A stretch of 64,000 nucleotides of DNA from an uncultured Maribacter sp. (GTDB lineage Bacteria; Bacteroidota; Bacteroidia; Flavobacteriales; Flavobacteriaceae), in NCBI RefSeq assembly GCF_947500985.1, contig NZ_CANMTX010000004.1, forward strand, positions 124,001 to 188,000, given 5' to 3'. Of the stretch, positions 43,429-52,268 are shown in pieces; positions within the stretch are counted from its first letter, which is position 1, and each line of letters starts with the position of its first letter. The position numbers and the translations under genes are program-made. A model generated the notes under the pieces. The model had not been told where the DNA came from and did no database searches. It saw nothing but the letters and a program-made list of their open reading frames with translations.

Positions 43429-45309
43429 TTAACGTTTTAAGCTAAAGTGTCCTTTAAATTGAGTGGAATCAGCTTCAATTAGATACCAATAATCATCTTC
43501 TGGTAATCGTTCTCCTTGAAAAGTACCGTCCCAAGAAGTAGTATTTGTATTCCCGAATTTGATGAGCTTGCCGTAGCGGTCAAAAATTGAAATCGTAACG
43601 GAATTAAAAACCTCTAATCCGTCAGGTTCAAAAACATCATTAAAAGAATCTCCGTTCGGAGTAAAGAATTTTTGAATGACCAGGTGGTAAAAATCTTCCG
43701 TTACAACACCGCAGTCTGTATTGTCTTGAACGTAAATAGTGTAAAATCCGCCTTCTACAGCTTCAAAAATAGGGCTAGTTTGAAATGAGACTCCATCTAA
43801 AGAATATTCGAAATTTCCATTGTTAGAAGTAGAGACAACTATTGATGGTCCGTCAGATACTATTTTATCAATTCTTGGTAAATCTATTTGTTCAACTGTA
43901 ATGGTGCGTGTGGCCGAGCATCCATTGGTGTTAGTTACAATGACTTCGTATTCGCCAGGTTCGGTGACGTCTATTAATTGAGTGGTCGCACCTGTAGACC
44001 ATTGGTAGGTAACATTCTCAACTTCGGCATCTAGCGTAGTAAAAGAATCTTCACAAAGAAAAGCATTAGAGTCATCAGGTATGATCGGTAATGGATTAAC
44101 GGTCAGCGTAACTGCAGTTCTTGTGGTAGATGCACATTCAATTTCTGTTGAATTAGCTTCTGCATAATAGGTGCCGGCAATGCCGATTTCTAAGTTTCGA
44201 TTATCAGATAAAATTAAATTTCCACCAGTAGCGGCATCATACCAATTAATGGAATATGAATTTTGCGTATTGACAGATAAAGTACCTATTTCGCCTTCAC
44301 AGATGTTTAAATCTCCGTTACTTGTAGGAGCAGCGGGAATAGGTAGAACGGTAATGTCAAAAACATCGGATACCACGTTGCATAAATCGTTATTTACATT
44401 AACAATATCCTCTGCAATTTTTGTTCTAAAATAGGTAGTTGTAGTAACTGCCGGGGTATTTAGAATTGCGCTATTTTCACCAGGTATGTCTGTCCATATT
44501 TGTTGATCGGTACTTTGCTGCCATTGGTAGGCATGAGAACTGAAGACAGAGGAATCTGGTGTTGCAGTAAGCGTTCTAGATACTCCGCCTTGGTCTTCGC
44601 AAACCACCAAGCTGGCTTCATCTGCTGCGGTGGCGATGGTGACATTATCACCGCAAGATCGAAATAGAATATCGTCAATGGCCACATCATTTCCACATCC
44701 TCCATTACTGTTATTTCTCATTTTCAGAATAACCGATGTTTGTCCGGGTTCGGTTTTAAAAACTAAGGCATATTGTTCCCATACTGTAGTTCCTGTTCCT
44801 GGTATACTCCCTGTGTCTCCTTGCGAAAGTAAATTAGTGTCTGTTTCGTCCCAAATTTGAAATCGAACATTTACAGGTATACTATTACCTTCGCAACTGC
44901 CGGCGGGTTGTAGGTTAATAAGCCATGATGAAAACTCATAGGTGGTGTTTTCGCACAAGCCTGTAACTTGACGTTGATAAAATTCCCCGGCGGTAAAACT
45001 GGCGTTGACAATAAAAAGTTTTCCGTTGCTATCGCCAGGGGTGTGGTCTTGAATGGAAAGCCAGTCAAAATAGTTTGTGGTACTAGATATAGTATAATCG
45101 CCATCATTTGGTGTGCCAGTAGTAAATTGATATGAAGTAGTGCCTGCAGGTAATTCCGGTCCATCGGTAGTGCCGGATCCAAAATCTTCCGTAAAAATGG
45201 GGTCGCCAGAATTGCCACCACAAAAACCAAGCTGCGCTTGCAGTGTAGCAATACTACAGCAGGTCAGTACTAACGTGAGTAAAAAAAGTTTGGGGTTCAT
45301 CATATCCAA
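43429..45309 (-). CDS. Secreted multi-domain protein with T9SS type B sorting domain
   Basis: A 626-residue protein with a signal peptide (about 1-26, ending ATLQAQ) and a C-terminal gliding-motility-associated (type B) sorting domain of ~85 residues (FFTPNGDSFNDVFEPDGLEVFNSVTISIFDRYGKLI ... WYLIEADSTQFKGHFSLKR). It is exported by the type IX secretion system and attached to or released from the surface. The middle has a carbohydrate-binding-like beta domain (about 30-210) and Ig-like repeats with Cys pairs. No catalytic motif is seen, so adhesion is likely. It is a single gene 60 bases upstream of ftsX on the same strand. Confidence 0.88.
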   Translation of the reverse strand: MDMMNPKLFLLTLVLTCCSIATLQAQLGFCGGNSGDPIFTEDFGSGTTDGPELPAGTTSYQFTTGTPNDGDYTISSTTNYFDWLSIQDHTPGDSNGKLFIVNASFTAGEFYQRQVTGLCENTTYEFSSWLINLQPAGSCEGNSIPVNVRFQIWDETDTNLLSQGDTGSIPGTGTTVWEQYALVFKTEPGQTSVILKMRNNSNGGCGNDVAIDDILFRSCGDNVTIATAADEASLVVCEDQGGVSRTLTATPDSSVFSSHAYQWQQSTDQQIWTDIPGENSAILNTPAVTTTTYFRTKIAEDIVNVNNDLCNVVSDVFDITVLPIPAAPTSNGDLNICEGEIGTLSVNTQNSYSINWYDAATGGNLILSDNRNLEIGIAGTYYAEANSTEIECASTTRTAVTLTVNPLPIIPDDSNAFLCEDSFTTLDAEVENVTYQWSTGATTQLIDVTEPGEYEVIVTNTNGCSATRTITVEQIDLPRIDKIVSDGPSIVVSTSNNGNFEYSLDGVSFQTSPIFEAVEGGFYTIYVQDNTDCGVVTEDFYHLVIQKFFTPNGDSFNDVFEPDGLEVFNSVTISIFDRYGKLIKFGNTNTTSWDGTFQGERLPEDDYWYLIEADSTQFKGHFSLKR

Positions 45310-45417
45310 TCATTAAAGATATACTTTTTACCATGATTAATGAATATATCAATAATCAAGATAGATGCCTATTTTAAGATTGGTATTTTTACGAAAATTA
45401 CAACCTAATTATATCAG

Positions 45418-46278
45418 ATGTTTAATGTATTGGATTTAAAGATATCCAGACCCGGACTTTGGTTTCCTACCATTTGGATTTATTTAGTTCCTTTTGCAAA
45501 CCAAGTAGATTATTGGCAGTCCATTGATTTTTGGCTTGGTTTGTTCTTTGTCACTTTCCCCTTAAATTATTTGGTTTATGGGCTTAACGATTTTAATGAT
45601 ATAAATGCTGATGCGGTAAATGATAGAAAAGGAAATTTTCTTTTTGGTGCTAAAGCTTCAAAGTCTCAGCTCAGGGGTGTGCTGACTAAAATTACTATTC
45701 TCACGTCTGTATTTGTAATTGCCTTTACCCTTATTTCTGGTTTGAAAATGTTCTTTTTACTACTGTTTATGGTGGTCGTAAACATCTTTTATAATTTTAA
45801 GCCGTTTAGAATAAAAGAAAGACCACCGTTCGAAATTCTAATTCAGGTTGGGTATGTGGTTACGGTGTTCTTTTCAACAGAGCTCAATAATTTAGATACA
45901 CTACCATGGCAAACATTGGTGTATTTATCATTGTTTGCATTTCAAGCACATATTGCGGGCGAAATTATGGATATAGAGCCAGATTTAGCTTCGGGCAAGC
46001 GAACAACCGCTACATTGATAGGGCGTAAAAACTCAAAATTACTAATGCTCTTGATATTGGTGTGCGAATCTGTTTTGGTTTGGTATTGGTTTGAAGATGT
46101 GGTGTTGGCATCATTTCTTGGTCTCTTTTCTGCATTTATGGTATTAGATATTTTTGTGATATTTAAGGGCAGAGCATATACGTTGCCCGAAATGAAATTG
46201 TTTGGTTATCTCATTAACCTATCGGCATTGGCATCTATGCTTTGGGTGCTCTACAGTGGAAAATTATTGATGGTTTAA
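45418..46278 (+). CDS. UbiA-family prenyltransferase
   Basis: A 286-residue membrane enzyme with about eight helices. The first aspartate motif is LNDFNDINADAVNDRKG (about 58-74) and the second EIMDIEPDLASGKRT (about 181-195), both needed to bind the magnesium-diphosphate of the prenyl donor. The acceptor cannot be told from sequence: menaquinone, heme O and carotenoid or lipid prenylation are all known for the family, and this sequence looks most like the flavobacterial group not assigned to ubiquinone or menaquinone. It stands alone upstream of leuS. Confidence 0.88.
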   Translation: MFNVLDLKISRPGLWFPTIWIYLVPFANQVDYWQSIDFWLGLFFVTFPLNYLVYGLNDFNDINADAVNDRKGNFLFGAKASKSQLRGVLTKITILTSVFVIAFTLISGLKMFFLLLFMVVVNIFYNFKPFRIKERPPFEILIQVGYVVTVFFSTELNNLDTLPWQTLVYLSLFAFQAHIAGEIMDIEPDLASGKRTTATLIGRKNSKLLMLLILVCESVLVWYWFEDVVLASFLGLFSAFMVLDIFVIFKGRAYTLPEMKLFGYLINLSALASMLWVLYSGKLLMV

Positions 46279-46327
46279 CTCAAACAGTATCAATGATGTT
46301 ATTCTTTCGCTTTTAGCAGAATAAACC

Positions 46328-46335
46328 TATTTTTG
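46328..46335 (+). promoter_or_regulatory. Promoter -7 box of leuS
   Basis: TATTTTTG matches TAnnTTTG, 27 bases before the leuS ATG. Confidence 0.5.
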
Positions 46336-46361
46336 CGACTTACAGAAAAGAAGTAAAGATC

Positions 46362-49181
46362 ATGCAATACAATTTCAACGAAATTGAAGCCAAATGGCAA
46401 AAATACTGGGCAGAACATCAAACATTTAAAGCAGAGAACGATTCTGAAAAAGAAAAGTTCTATGTGTTAGATATGTTTCCTTATCCTTCTGGTGCGGGGC
46501 TACATGTTGGGCATCCGTTAGGGTATATTGCAAGTGATATTTATGCGCGTTACAAAAGGCATAAAGGTTTTAATGTATTGCACCCACAAGGGTATGATTC
46601 TTTTGGTTTACCTGCAGAGCAATATGCAATACAAACAGGTCAGCATCCGGCAGTAACTACAGCTGCGAATATTAAAACTTATAGAAGACAACTAGACCAG
46701 TTAGGCTTTTCTTTTGATTGGAGTAGAGAGGTACGTACTTCTAGTCCGGAGTATTACAAGTGGACACAGTGGATATTCATTCAAATATTCAATTCGTGGT
46801 ATAATAAAGATACCAATAAGGCAGAAGATATAGAAACCTTGATTTCTAAGTTTTCTTCGGATGGAAATATTAATGTAAATGCCGTATGTGACGATGATAT
46901 AGAACCTTTTACAGCTGAAGAATGGACAGCATTTTCTGATGTTAAAAAACAAGAATTATTATTACAATATAGATTAACGTATTTGGCAGATACCGAAGTA
47001 AACTGGTGCCCTGCACTAGGTACGGTTTTGGCAAATGACGAAATAGTAAACGGAGTATCTGAGCGAGGTGGTCACCCAGTGGTTCGTAAAAAAATGACCC
47101 AGTGGAGTATGCGTATTTCTGCATATGCACAGCGTTTGTTAGATGGTTTGGCGAAAATCGATTGGCCACAACCGTTGAAAGATTCCCAGACAAATTGGAT
47201 TGGTCGTTCTCAAGGAGCTTCAGCTGTTTTTAATGTGAAGGACCATGATGAGAAAATAGAAGTTTTTACCACTAGGACCGATACTATTTTTGGAGTTTCT
47301 TTTATGACTTTGGCGCCAGAGCATGAGATGGTTTCTAGAATAACGACTGCAGCGCAAAAAGCTGAGGTAGAAGCCTATATAGAAGCGACTGCAAAACGTT
47401 CTGAGCGTGATCGTATGGCAGATGTAAAAACCATCTCAGGTGCATTTACTGGTGCGTATGCTGAGCATCCTTTTACTAAAGAACCTATTCCGATCTGGAT
47501 TGGTGATTATGTATTGGCTGGTTATGGCACAGGTGCTGTTATGTCCGTTCCATGTGGAGATCAGCGTGATTATGATTTTGCAAAGCACTTTAATATTGAT
47601 ATTCCTAATGTATTTGAAGGTGTAGATATTTCGGAGGAGGCATATGCAGATAAGGATAAAACGGTAATAGCTAATTCAGATTTCTTAAACGGATTACCAT
47701 ATAAGAAAGCTATGAAATTAGCGATATATGAGTTGGAGAAAATTGGACATGGCGAAGGAAAAATAAACTATCGTTTGCGCGATGCTGTTTTTAGTCGCCA
47801 AAGATATTGGGGAGAACCTTTCCCAGTATATTATGTAGACGGAATGCCACAAATGATTTCTCCAGAACATTTGCCGATTGCCTTGCCAGAGGTTGAAAAG
47901 TATTTACCAACAGAAACTGGCGAGCCACCTTTGGGTAATGCTGAGGTTTGGGCTTGGGATACTGTAGCAAATAAGGTTGTAAATAATAGTGAGATAAATA
48001 ATACCACTGTATTTCCGTTGGAATTGAATACCATGCCAGGTTGGGCTGGTAGTTCTCAGTATTTTAATAGATACATGGATCCGCATAATAGCGAAGAAAT
48101 ATTCTCACAGAAAGCAATTAATTACTGGCAAGATGTAGATTTATATATAGGTGGTAGTGAGCATGCAACAGGTCACTTATTGTACTCTCGTTTCTGGCAA
48201 AAGTTCATGTTTGATAAAGGTTTGGTGCCTAAAGATGAATTTGCTAAAAAGCTTATTAATCAAGGGATGATTACGGGGACTAGTGCATTTGTTTACAGAG
48301 ATGAAGATGGAAAAACTCTGGTATCTAAAGGTTTGATTGATGGTAGAAATGTAACTCCGATTCATGCGGACGTATCATTAGTTAATTCTTCGGATGAGCT
48401 AGATATTGAAGGGTTCAAAAATTGGTTGCCAGAGTATGCAGATGCCGAATTTATTTTAGAAGATGGGGAGTATACGGTAGGTCGCGAAGTCGAAAAAATG
48501 TCCAAGTCGAAATACAACGTCGTAAACCCCGACGCTATTTGTGAGGAGTACGGTGCAGATAGTTTGCGTTTGTATGAAATGTTCTTAGGTCCATTAGAGC
48601 AATCTAAACCTTGGAATACAGCTGGTATTACAGGTACACATTCTTTCTTAAAGAAATTATGGCGACAGTTTCATACAAGTGAGAACGCTTCCTTTTTGGT
48701 AAACGAAGAAGAGCCTTCAAAAGAATCTTGGAAGACATTGCACAAAACAATTAAGAAAGTAGAAGAAGATATAGAAAACTTCAGCTTCAATACATCGGTA
48801 TCTACATTTATGATCTGTGTAAATGAACTTTCATCGCAGAAATGTTATAGTAGAAAAGTATTGGAGTCATTGGCTATTTTGGTATCGCCTTATGCACCAC
48901 ATATTGCAGAAGAACTTTGGAGTAAATTGGGTCATACAGAATCTATAGCTACGGCACCTTTTCCAAAATTCGAAGAAAAGTATTTGGTAGAGAGCAGTAA
49001 AGAATATCCTATTTCTTTCAATGGTAAAATGAAATTTACCTTAGAGCTTTCATTGACTTTATCTAAAGATGAAATAGAAGCTGCGGTAATGGCAAATGAA
49101 AAAACACAGCAACAGTTACAAGGTCGCGAACCTAAAAAGGTAATTGTTGTGCCCGGTAAAATTGTCAATATTGTAGGGTAA
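46362..49181 (+). CDS. leuS: Leucyl-tRNA synthetase
   Basis: A 939-residue class I synthetase that charges tRNA-Leu. The HIGH box is PYPSGAGLHVGHPLGY (about residues 42-57), the KMSKS loop is VEKMSKSKYN (about 708-717), and the CP1 editing domain lies between with the threonine-rich VFTTRTDTIFGVSF region. It is ~80 residues longer than E. coli LeuRS because of insertions, one near residues 147-200 (KAEDIETLISKFSSDGNINV) that is common in Bacteroidota. It is followed by a strong terminator and stands as a single transcription unit. Confidence 0.98.
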   Translation: MQYNFNEIEAKWQKYWAEHQTFKAENDSEKEKFYVLDMFPYPSGAGLHVGHPLGYIASDIYARYKRHKGFNVLHPQGYDSFGLPAEQYAIQTGQHPAVTTAANIKTYRRQLDQLGFSFDWSREVRTSSPEYYKWTQWIFIQIFNSWYNKDTNKAEDIETLISKFSSDGNINVNAVCDDDIEPFTAEEWTAFSDVKKQELLLQYRLTYLADTEVNWCPALGTVLANDEIVNGVSERGGHPVVRKKMTQWSMRISAYAQRLLDGLAKIDWPQPLKDSQTNWIGRSQGASAVFNVKDHDEKIEVFTTRTDTIFGVSFMTLAPEHEMVSRITTAAQKAEVEAYIEATAKRSERDRMADVKTISGAFTGAYAEHPFTKEPIPIWIGDYVLAGYGTGAVMSVPCGDQRDYDFAKHFNIDIPNVFEGVDISEEAYADKDKTVIANSDFLNGLPYKKAMKLAIYELEKIGHGEGKINYRLRDAVFSRQRYWGEPFPVYYVDGMPQMISPEHLPIALPEVEKYLPTETGEPPLGNAEVWAWDTVANKVVNNSEINNTTVFPLELNTMPGWAGSSQYFNRYMDPHNSEEIFSQKAINYWQDVDLYIGGSEHATGHLLYSRFWQKFMFDKGLVPKDEFAKKLINQGMITGTSAFVYRDEDGKTLVSKGLIDGRNVTPIHADVSLVNSSDELDIEGFKNWLPEYADAEFILEDGEYTVGREVEKMSKSKYNVVNPDAICEEYGADSLRLYEMFLGPLEQSKPWNTAGITGTHSFLKKLWRQFHTSENASFLVNEEEPSKESWKTLHKTIKKVEEDIENFSFNTSVSTFMICVNELSSQKCYSRKVLESLAILVSPYAPHIAEELWSKLGHTESIATAPFPKFEEKYLVESSKEYPISFNGKMKFTLELSLTLSKDEIEAAVMANEKTQQQLQGREPKKVIVVPGKIVNIVG

Positions 49182-49200
49182 TTAAGAGAAAATAGAAACA

Positions 49201-49234
49201 AGAAGAGGCGATGAAAATCGCCTCTTCTTGTTTC
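49201..49234 (+). terminator. Terminator after leuS
   Basis: AAGAAGAGGCGAT / ATCGCCTCTTCTT perfect 13-base stem with a GAAA loop; T run is short. Confidence 0.85.
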
Positions 49235-49269
49235 ATGAATATTTTAGTACAGTTGTAAAATATAAAAAT

Positions 49270-49524
49270 ATGGACGGTATTGAAATCTTAGGTTTGGTCG
49301 CAGCTACCTTTACCACAGGGGCTTTTGTACCACAGGTATATAAGACCTGGAAAGAGAAATCTACCAAAGATATTTCTTTGACCATGTATACCGTTTTGTT
49401 GTTGGGAGCTTTAATGTGGTCTGTTTATGGCTTTTCATTACAAAGTTTACCTATCATCATTGCAAATCTAGCCACCGCAGTATTGCTTTTAATCATGATT
49501 ATTTTAAAAATTAAACACAAATAG
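49270..49524 (+). CDS. SemiSWEET sugar transporter
   Basis: An 84-residue protein with three TM helices (about 4-24, 37-56 and 62-81). I start at the ATG at 49270 (MDGIEILGLVAATF), because the frame upstream runs through the leuS terminator. The PQ motif VPQVYKTWKEKSTKDIS (about 20-36) marks the PQ-loop/SemiSWEET family, whose members dimerise into a bidirectional sugar facilitator. Substrate is not predictable. It stands alone between leuS and ald. Confidence 0.9.
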   Translation: MDGIEILGLVAATFTTGAFVPQVYKTWKEKSTKDISLTMYTVLLLGALMWSVYGFSLQSLPIIIANLATAVLLLIMIILKIKHK

Positions 49525-49663
49525 AGGTAGACCCCTTAATAATTAGGGGTCTGTCTATTGTAAATTCATAATTTTAGCAAACAACCCCTTCGTTTTGTCG
49601 ATTTAATGTTTGATATATGCATAATTAGTATCAATTTTGCAGTGTAACATAAAATGATAAATC

Positions 49664-50764
49664 ATGATTGTTGGTATTCCAAAAGAAATTAAGAACAATG
49701 AAAGCAGGGTCGGTATGACACCGGGCGGAGTTTTCGAATTGGTAAAGAATGGACACAAAGTATATGTTCAGTCAGAAGCTGGGGAAGGCAGTGGTTTTTT
49801 CAATCAAGATTATCAACAAGCAGGTGCTGTAATATTAGATACAATTGGTCAAGTTTACGCCATGAGCGAAATGATCGTAAAAGTAAAAGAGCCTATTGAA
49901 GAAGAATATAATTTAATTCAAGAAGGTCAAATACTTTTTACATACTTCCATTTTGCGTCTAGCGAAGTATTGACCAAAGCTATGATTAAGCAGAAGGCAA
50001 TTTGTATAGCCTACGAGACGGTAGAAGATGAAGAAGGTACATTGCCGTTATTAACGCCAATGTCTGAAGTTGCCGGTAGAATGGCAATACAGCAAGGGGC
50101 TAAGTATTTAGAGAAGCCTGTGAAAGGTCGTGGTGTATTGTTAGGTGGGGTGCCAGGTGTGGCTCCCGGTAAAGTTTTAGTCTTAGGTGCAGGTGTCGTG
50201 GGTATTCAAGCTGCTAAAATGGCAGCAGGTTTAGGTGCTCACGTAACTATCTTAGATGTAAACATGAAGCGTTTGCGATATGCCAACGATGTAATGCCAC
50301 CACATGTAGTTACCGAATTTTCAAATGAATTTAATATCAGAAGACTTATAAAAACACATGATCTTATTATTGGTGGTGTTTTATTGAAAGGAGCCAAGGC
50401 TCCGAATTTGATTACGAGAGACATGTTGAAAGAAATGAGACCTGGTACCGTAATCGTAGATGTTGCGGTGGATCAAGGCGGATGTGTAGAAACAACCAAG
50501 CCTACCACGCATGAAGACCCTATTTATATTATAGATGATGTTGTTCATTACTCGGTTGCAAATATGCCAGGTGCAGTACCTTATACATCAACTATGGCAT
50601 TAACAAATGTGACACTGCCTTTTGCTTTGAAATTAGCAAATTTAGGATGGGAAGCGGCTTGTGAGAAAGATGCATCTTTAAATAAAGGATTGAATATTGT
50701 AAAAGGAAAAGTAGTGCTCCAAGAAATTATTGAAGCCTTTGGTTGGGAAGAAATAGTTGCTTAG
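49664..50764 (+). CDS. ald: Alanine dehydrogenase
   Basis: A 366-residue cytoplasmic NAD-dependent enzyme converting L-alanine to pyruvate and ammonia (and the reverse). Landmarks are MIVGIPKEIKNNESRVGMTP at the start, the YFHFA segment around residue 90, the Rossmann motif VLGAGVVGIQAAKMA (about 173-187) and the VDVAVDQGGCVETTKPTTH block near 263. Length is normal. It is a single gene with its own leader and terminator; an Lrp gene lies about 0.9 kb beyond it on the other strand. Confidence 0.97.
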   Translation: MIVGIPKEIKNNESRVGMTPGGVFELVKNGHKVYVQSEAGEGSGFFNQDYQQAGAVILDTIGQVYAMSEMIVKVKEPIEEEYNLIQEGQILFTYFHFASSEVLTKAMIKQKAICIAYETVEDEEGTLPLLTPMSEVAGRMAIQQGAKYLEKPVKGRGVLLGGVPGVAPGKVLVLGAGVVGIQAAKMAAGLGAHVTILDVNMKRLRYANDVMPPHVVTEFSNEFNIRRLIKTHDLIIGGVLLKGAKAPNLITRDMLKEMRPGTVIVDVAVDQGGCVETTKPTTHEDPIYIIDDVVHYSVANMPGAVPYTSTMALTNVTLPFALKLANLGWEAACEKDASLNKGLNIVKGKVVLQEIIEAFGWEEIVA

Positions 50765-50789
50765 ATAATACATTTTGTCAGTATAATAG

Positions 50790-50830
50790 ACCTCGCGAGT
50801 TCCGAAAAGGAATTTGGCGGGGTTTTTGCT
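50790..50830 (+). terminator. Terminator after ald
   Basis: An imperfect stem (ACCTCGC / GCGGGGT plus GTTCC / GGAAT with an internal loop) followed by TTTTT. Confidence 0.65.
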
Positions 50831-50895
50831 TTTATTTAAATAGATTCTTAAAAAGTAAGGATCTTTAGTATATTTAAATTAATTAAAAGAAAATT

Positions 50896-51594
50896 ATGTT
50901 TGGATTTGATATTGGATATATAGTAATAGCTGGAGTTTTTAGTCTTTTGAGCATGCTTGTGAGTAGTAAACTTAAGAGTAAATTTAAAAAGTACTCTAAA
51001 GTGCATTTGAGAAATGGATTGAGTGGTGCTGAGATAGCAGAGAAAATGTTAGCGGATCATGGTATTCGTGATGTGAAAGTTATTTCAACGCCTGGTATGT
51101 TAACAGATCATTACAATCCTGCTAATAAAACAGTAAATTTAAGTGAAGGGGTTTATGGTCAACATAATGCTTCGGCAGCAGCAGTAGCCGCTCATGAAGT
51201 TGGGCATGCTGTGCAACATGCAACTGCCTATAGTTGGTTGGGGATGCGTTCTAAATTGGTGCCAATTTTAAATGTAACCTCTAAATTTTCTATGTGGGTA
51301 ATTATGGGGGGATTCATGTTAATGGGAACTACAGCTATTGGAGGTACTATAGCATGGGTTGGTGTAGGTTTATATGGAATAGGAACCTTGTTTAGTTTTG
51401 TAACACTTCCTGTGGAATATGATGCTAGTAATAGAGCATTAGCGTGGTTAAAGAATAAGAATATGCTTGCCCCAGACGAGTATGCGGGAGCGGAAGATGC
51501 TTTGAAATGGGCTGCACGTACGTATTTGGTTGCTGCAATTGGAGCTTTGGCAACGTTATTATATTTTGCTATGCGTGTAGCTAGTAGGGATTAA
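50896..51594 (+). CDS. YugP-type neutral zinc metallopeptidase
   Basis: A 232-residue membrane-bound peptidase. The HEVGHAVQHA motif (about 95-104) supplies the two zinc His and the catalytic Glu; the start MFGFDIGYIVIAGVFSLLSML is a membrane helix, and two further helices (about 134-165 and 208-228) lie downstream. It belongs to the Peptidase_M zinc-peptidase-2 (YugP) family common in Bacteroidota and Firmicutes. Its substrate is not known. It stands alone and shares a bidirectional terminator with the convergent Lrp gene. Confidence 0.9.
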   Translation: MFGFDIGYIVIAGVFSLLSMLVSSKLKSKFKKYSKVHLRNGLSGAEIAEKMLADHGIRDVKVISTPGMLTDHYNPANKTVNLSEGVYGQHNASAAAVAAHEVGHAVQHATAYSWLGMRSKLVPILNVTSKFSMWVIMGGFMLMGTTAIGGTIAWVGVGLYGIGTLFSFVTLPVEYDASNRALAWLKNKNMLAPDEYAGAEDALKWAARTYLVAAIGALATLLYFAMRVASRD

Positions 51595-51614
51595 GCTTAA
51601 ACCTTTATAAAAAA

Positions 51615-51647
51615 TAAAAACCTTCCCATATGGGAAGGTTTTTTTCT
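51615..51647 (+). terminator. Bidirectional terminator between the zinc peptidase and Lrp genes
   Basis: A palindromic stem AACCTTCCCA / TGGGAAGGTT flanked by A and T runs on both sides. Confidence 0.9.
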
Positions 51648-52116
51648 ATATACTTATTTGTCGATCAATCTGCTGTGCTAATGATATAAATGTTTCTGTT
51701 CTTGAAACCCCTTCAATGGCTTGTATTTCTTTATTCAATACCTGCATTAAATGCTCATTATCTCTACATAACACTTTTATAAGAATAGACCAGTTTCCTG
51801 TAGTATAATGGCATTCCAATACTTCCGGAATTTTCTCTAATTGTTTTACTGCCATCGGGTTGCTCATCGCTTTATCTAGATAAATCCCGATATATGCCAT
51901 GGTAGTGTACCCTAATGACTTGGGATTGACAATAAATTTAGAGCCAGACAGAAGTCCTGATGCTTCTAGTTTTCTTAAACGTTGATGTATAGCTGCTCCA
52001 GATATTCCAATACTTCTCGCAATTTCAAGTACTGGTTTACGGGCGTCTTCCATTAGAAATCGCAAGATTTTTTTATCGATTCCATCAATTTTAGCCAAAG
52101 AAGTAGGTGTTGTCAT
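51646..52116 (-). CDS. Lrp/AsnC-family regulator
   Basis: A 156-residue regulator of standard length: an N-terminal winged HTH (DGIDKKILRFLMEDARKPVLE and SGAAIHQRLRKLEASGLL) and a C-terminal RAM domain (YIGIYLDKAMSNPMAVKQLEKIPEV) that binds amino acids and makes the oligomer. It lies just downstream of saccharopine dehydrogenase on the same strand, with 152 bases between that contain three inverted repeats. It likely controls amino-acid genes, including that neighbour or alanine dehydrogenase, but its regulon is inferred. Confidence 0.93.
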   Translation of the reverse strand: MTTPTSLAKIDGIDKKILRFLMEDARKPVLEIARSIGISGAAIHQRLRKLEASGLLSGSKFIVNPKSLGYTTMAYIGIYLDKAMSNPMAVKQLEKIPEVLECHYTTGNWSILIKVLCRDNEHLMQVLNKEIQAIEGVSRTETFISLAQQIDRQISI

Positions 52117-52133
52117 GTTTTGTCAAATCAATA

Positions 52134-52218
52134 ACCTCGATTCAAGGATGCGAGGTATGTTTGTGAATATATTTATTATTTCAAGGCAAGCCTTGGGTAA
52201 TTAAACCCTCAATGAGGG
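52134..52218 (-). promoter_or_regulatory. Three inverted repeats in front of the Lrp gene
   Basis: ACCTCG/CGAGGT (52134-52139 and 52151-52156), CAAGGC/GCCTTG (52182-52187 and 52190-52195) and CCCTC/GAGGG (52206-52210 and 52214-52218). They may be Lrp autoregulatory sites; the last two can also form hairpins ending the upstream gene. Confidence 0.45.
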
Positions 52219-52268
52219 ATTAAAACATAAATGTACTTATTTGGTTTCAATATGATAGTTAAAAAGCG

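Noticed and set aside
46800-46960. Insertion in LeuRS considered as an intein or foreign insert
   Set aside because: No splicing motifs; Bacteroidota LeuRS commonly carry an insertion here, and the flanking active-site segments are intact.
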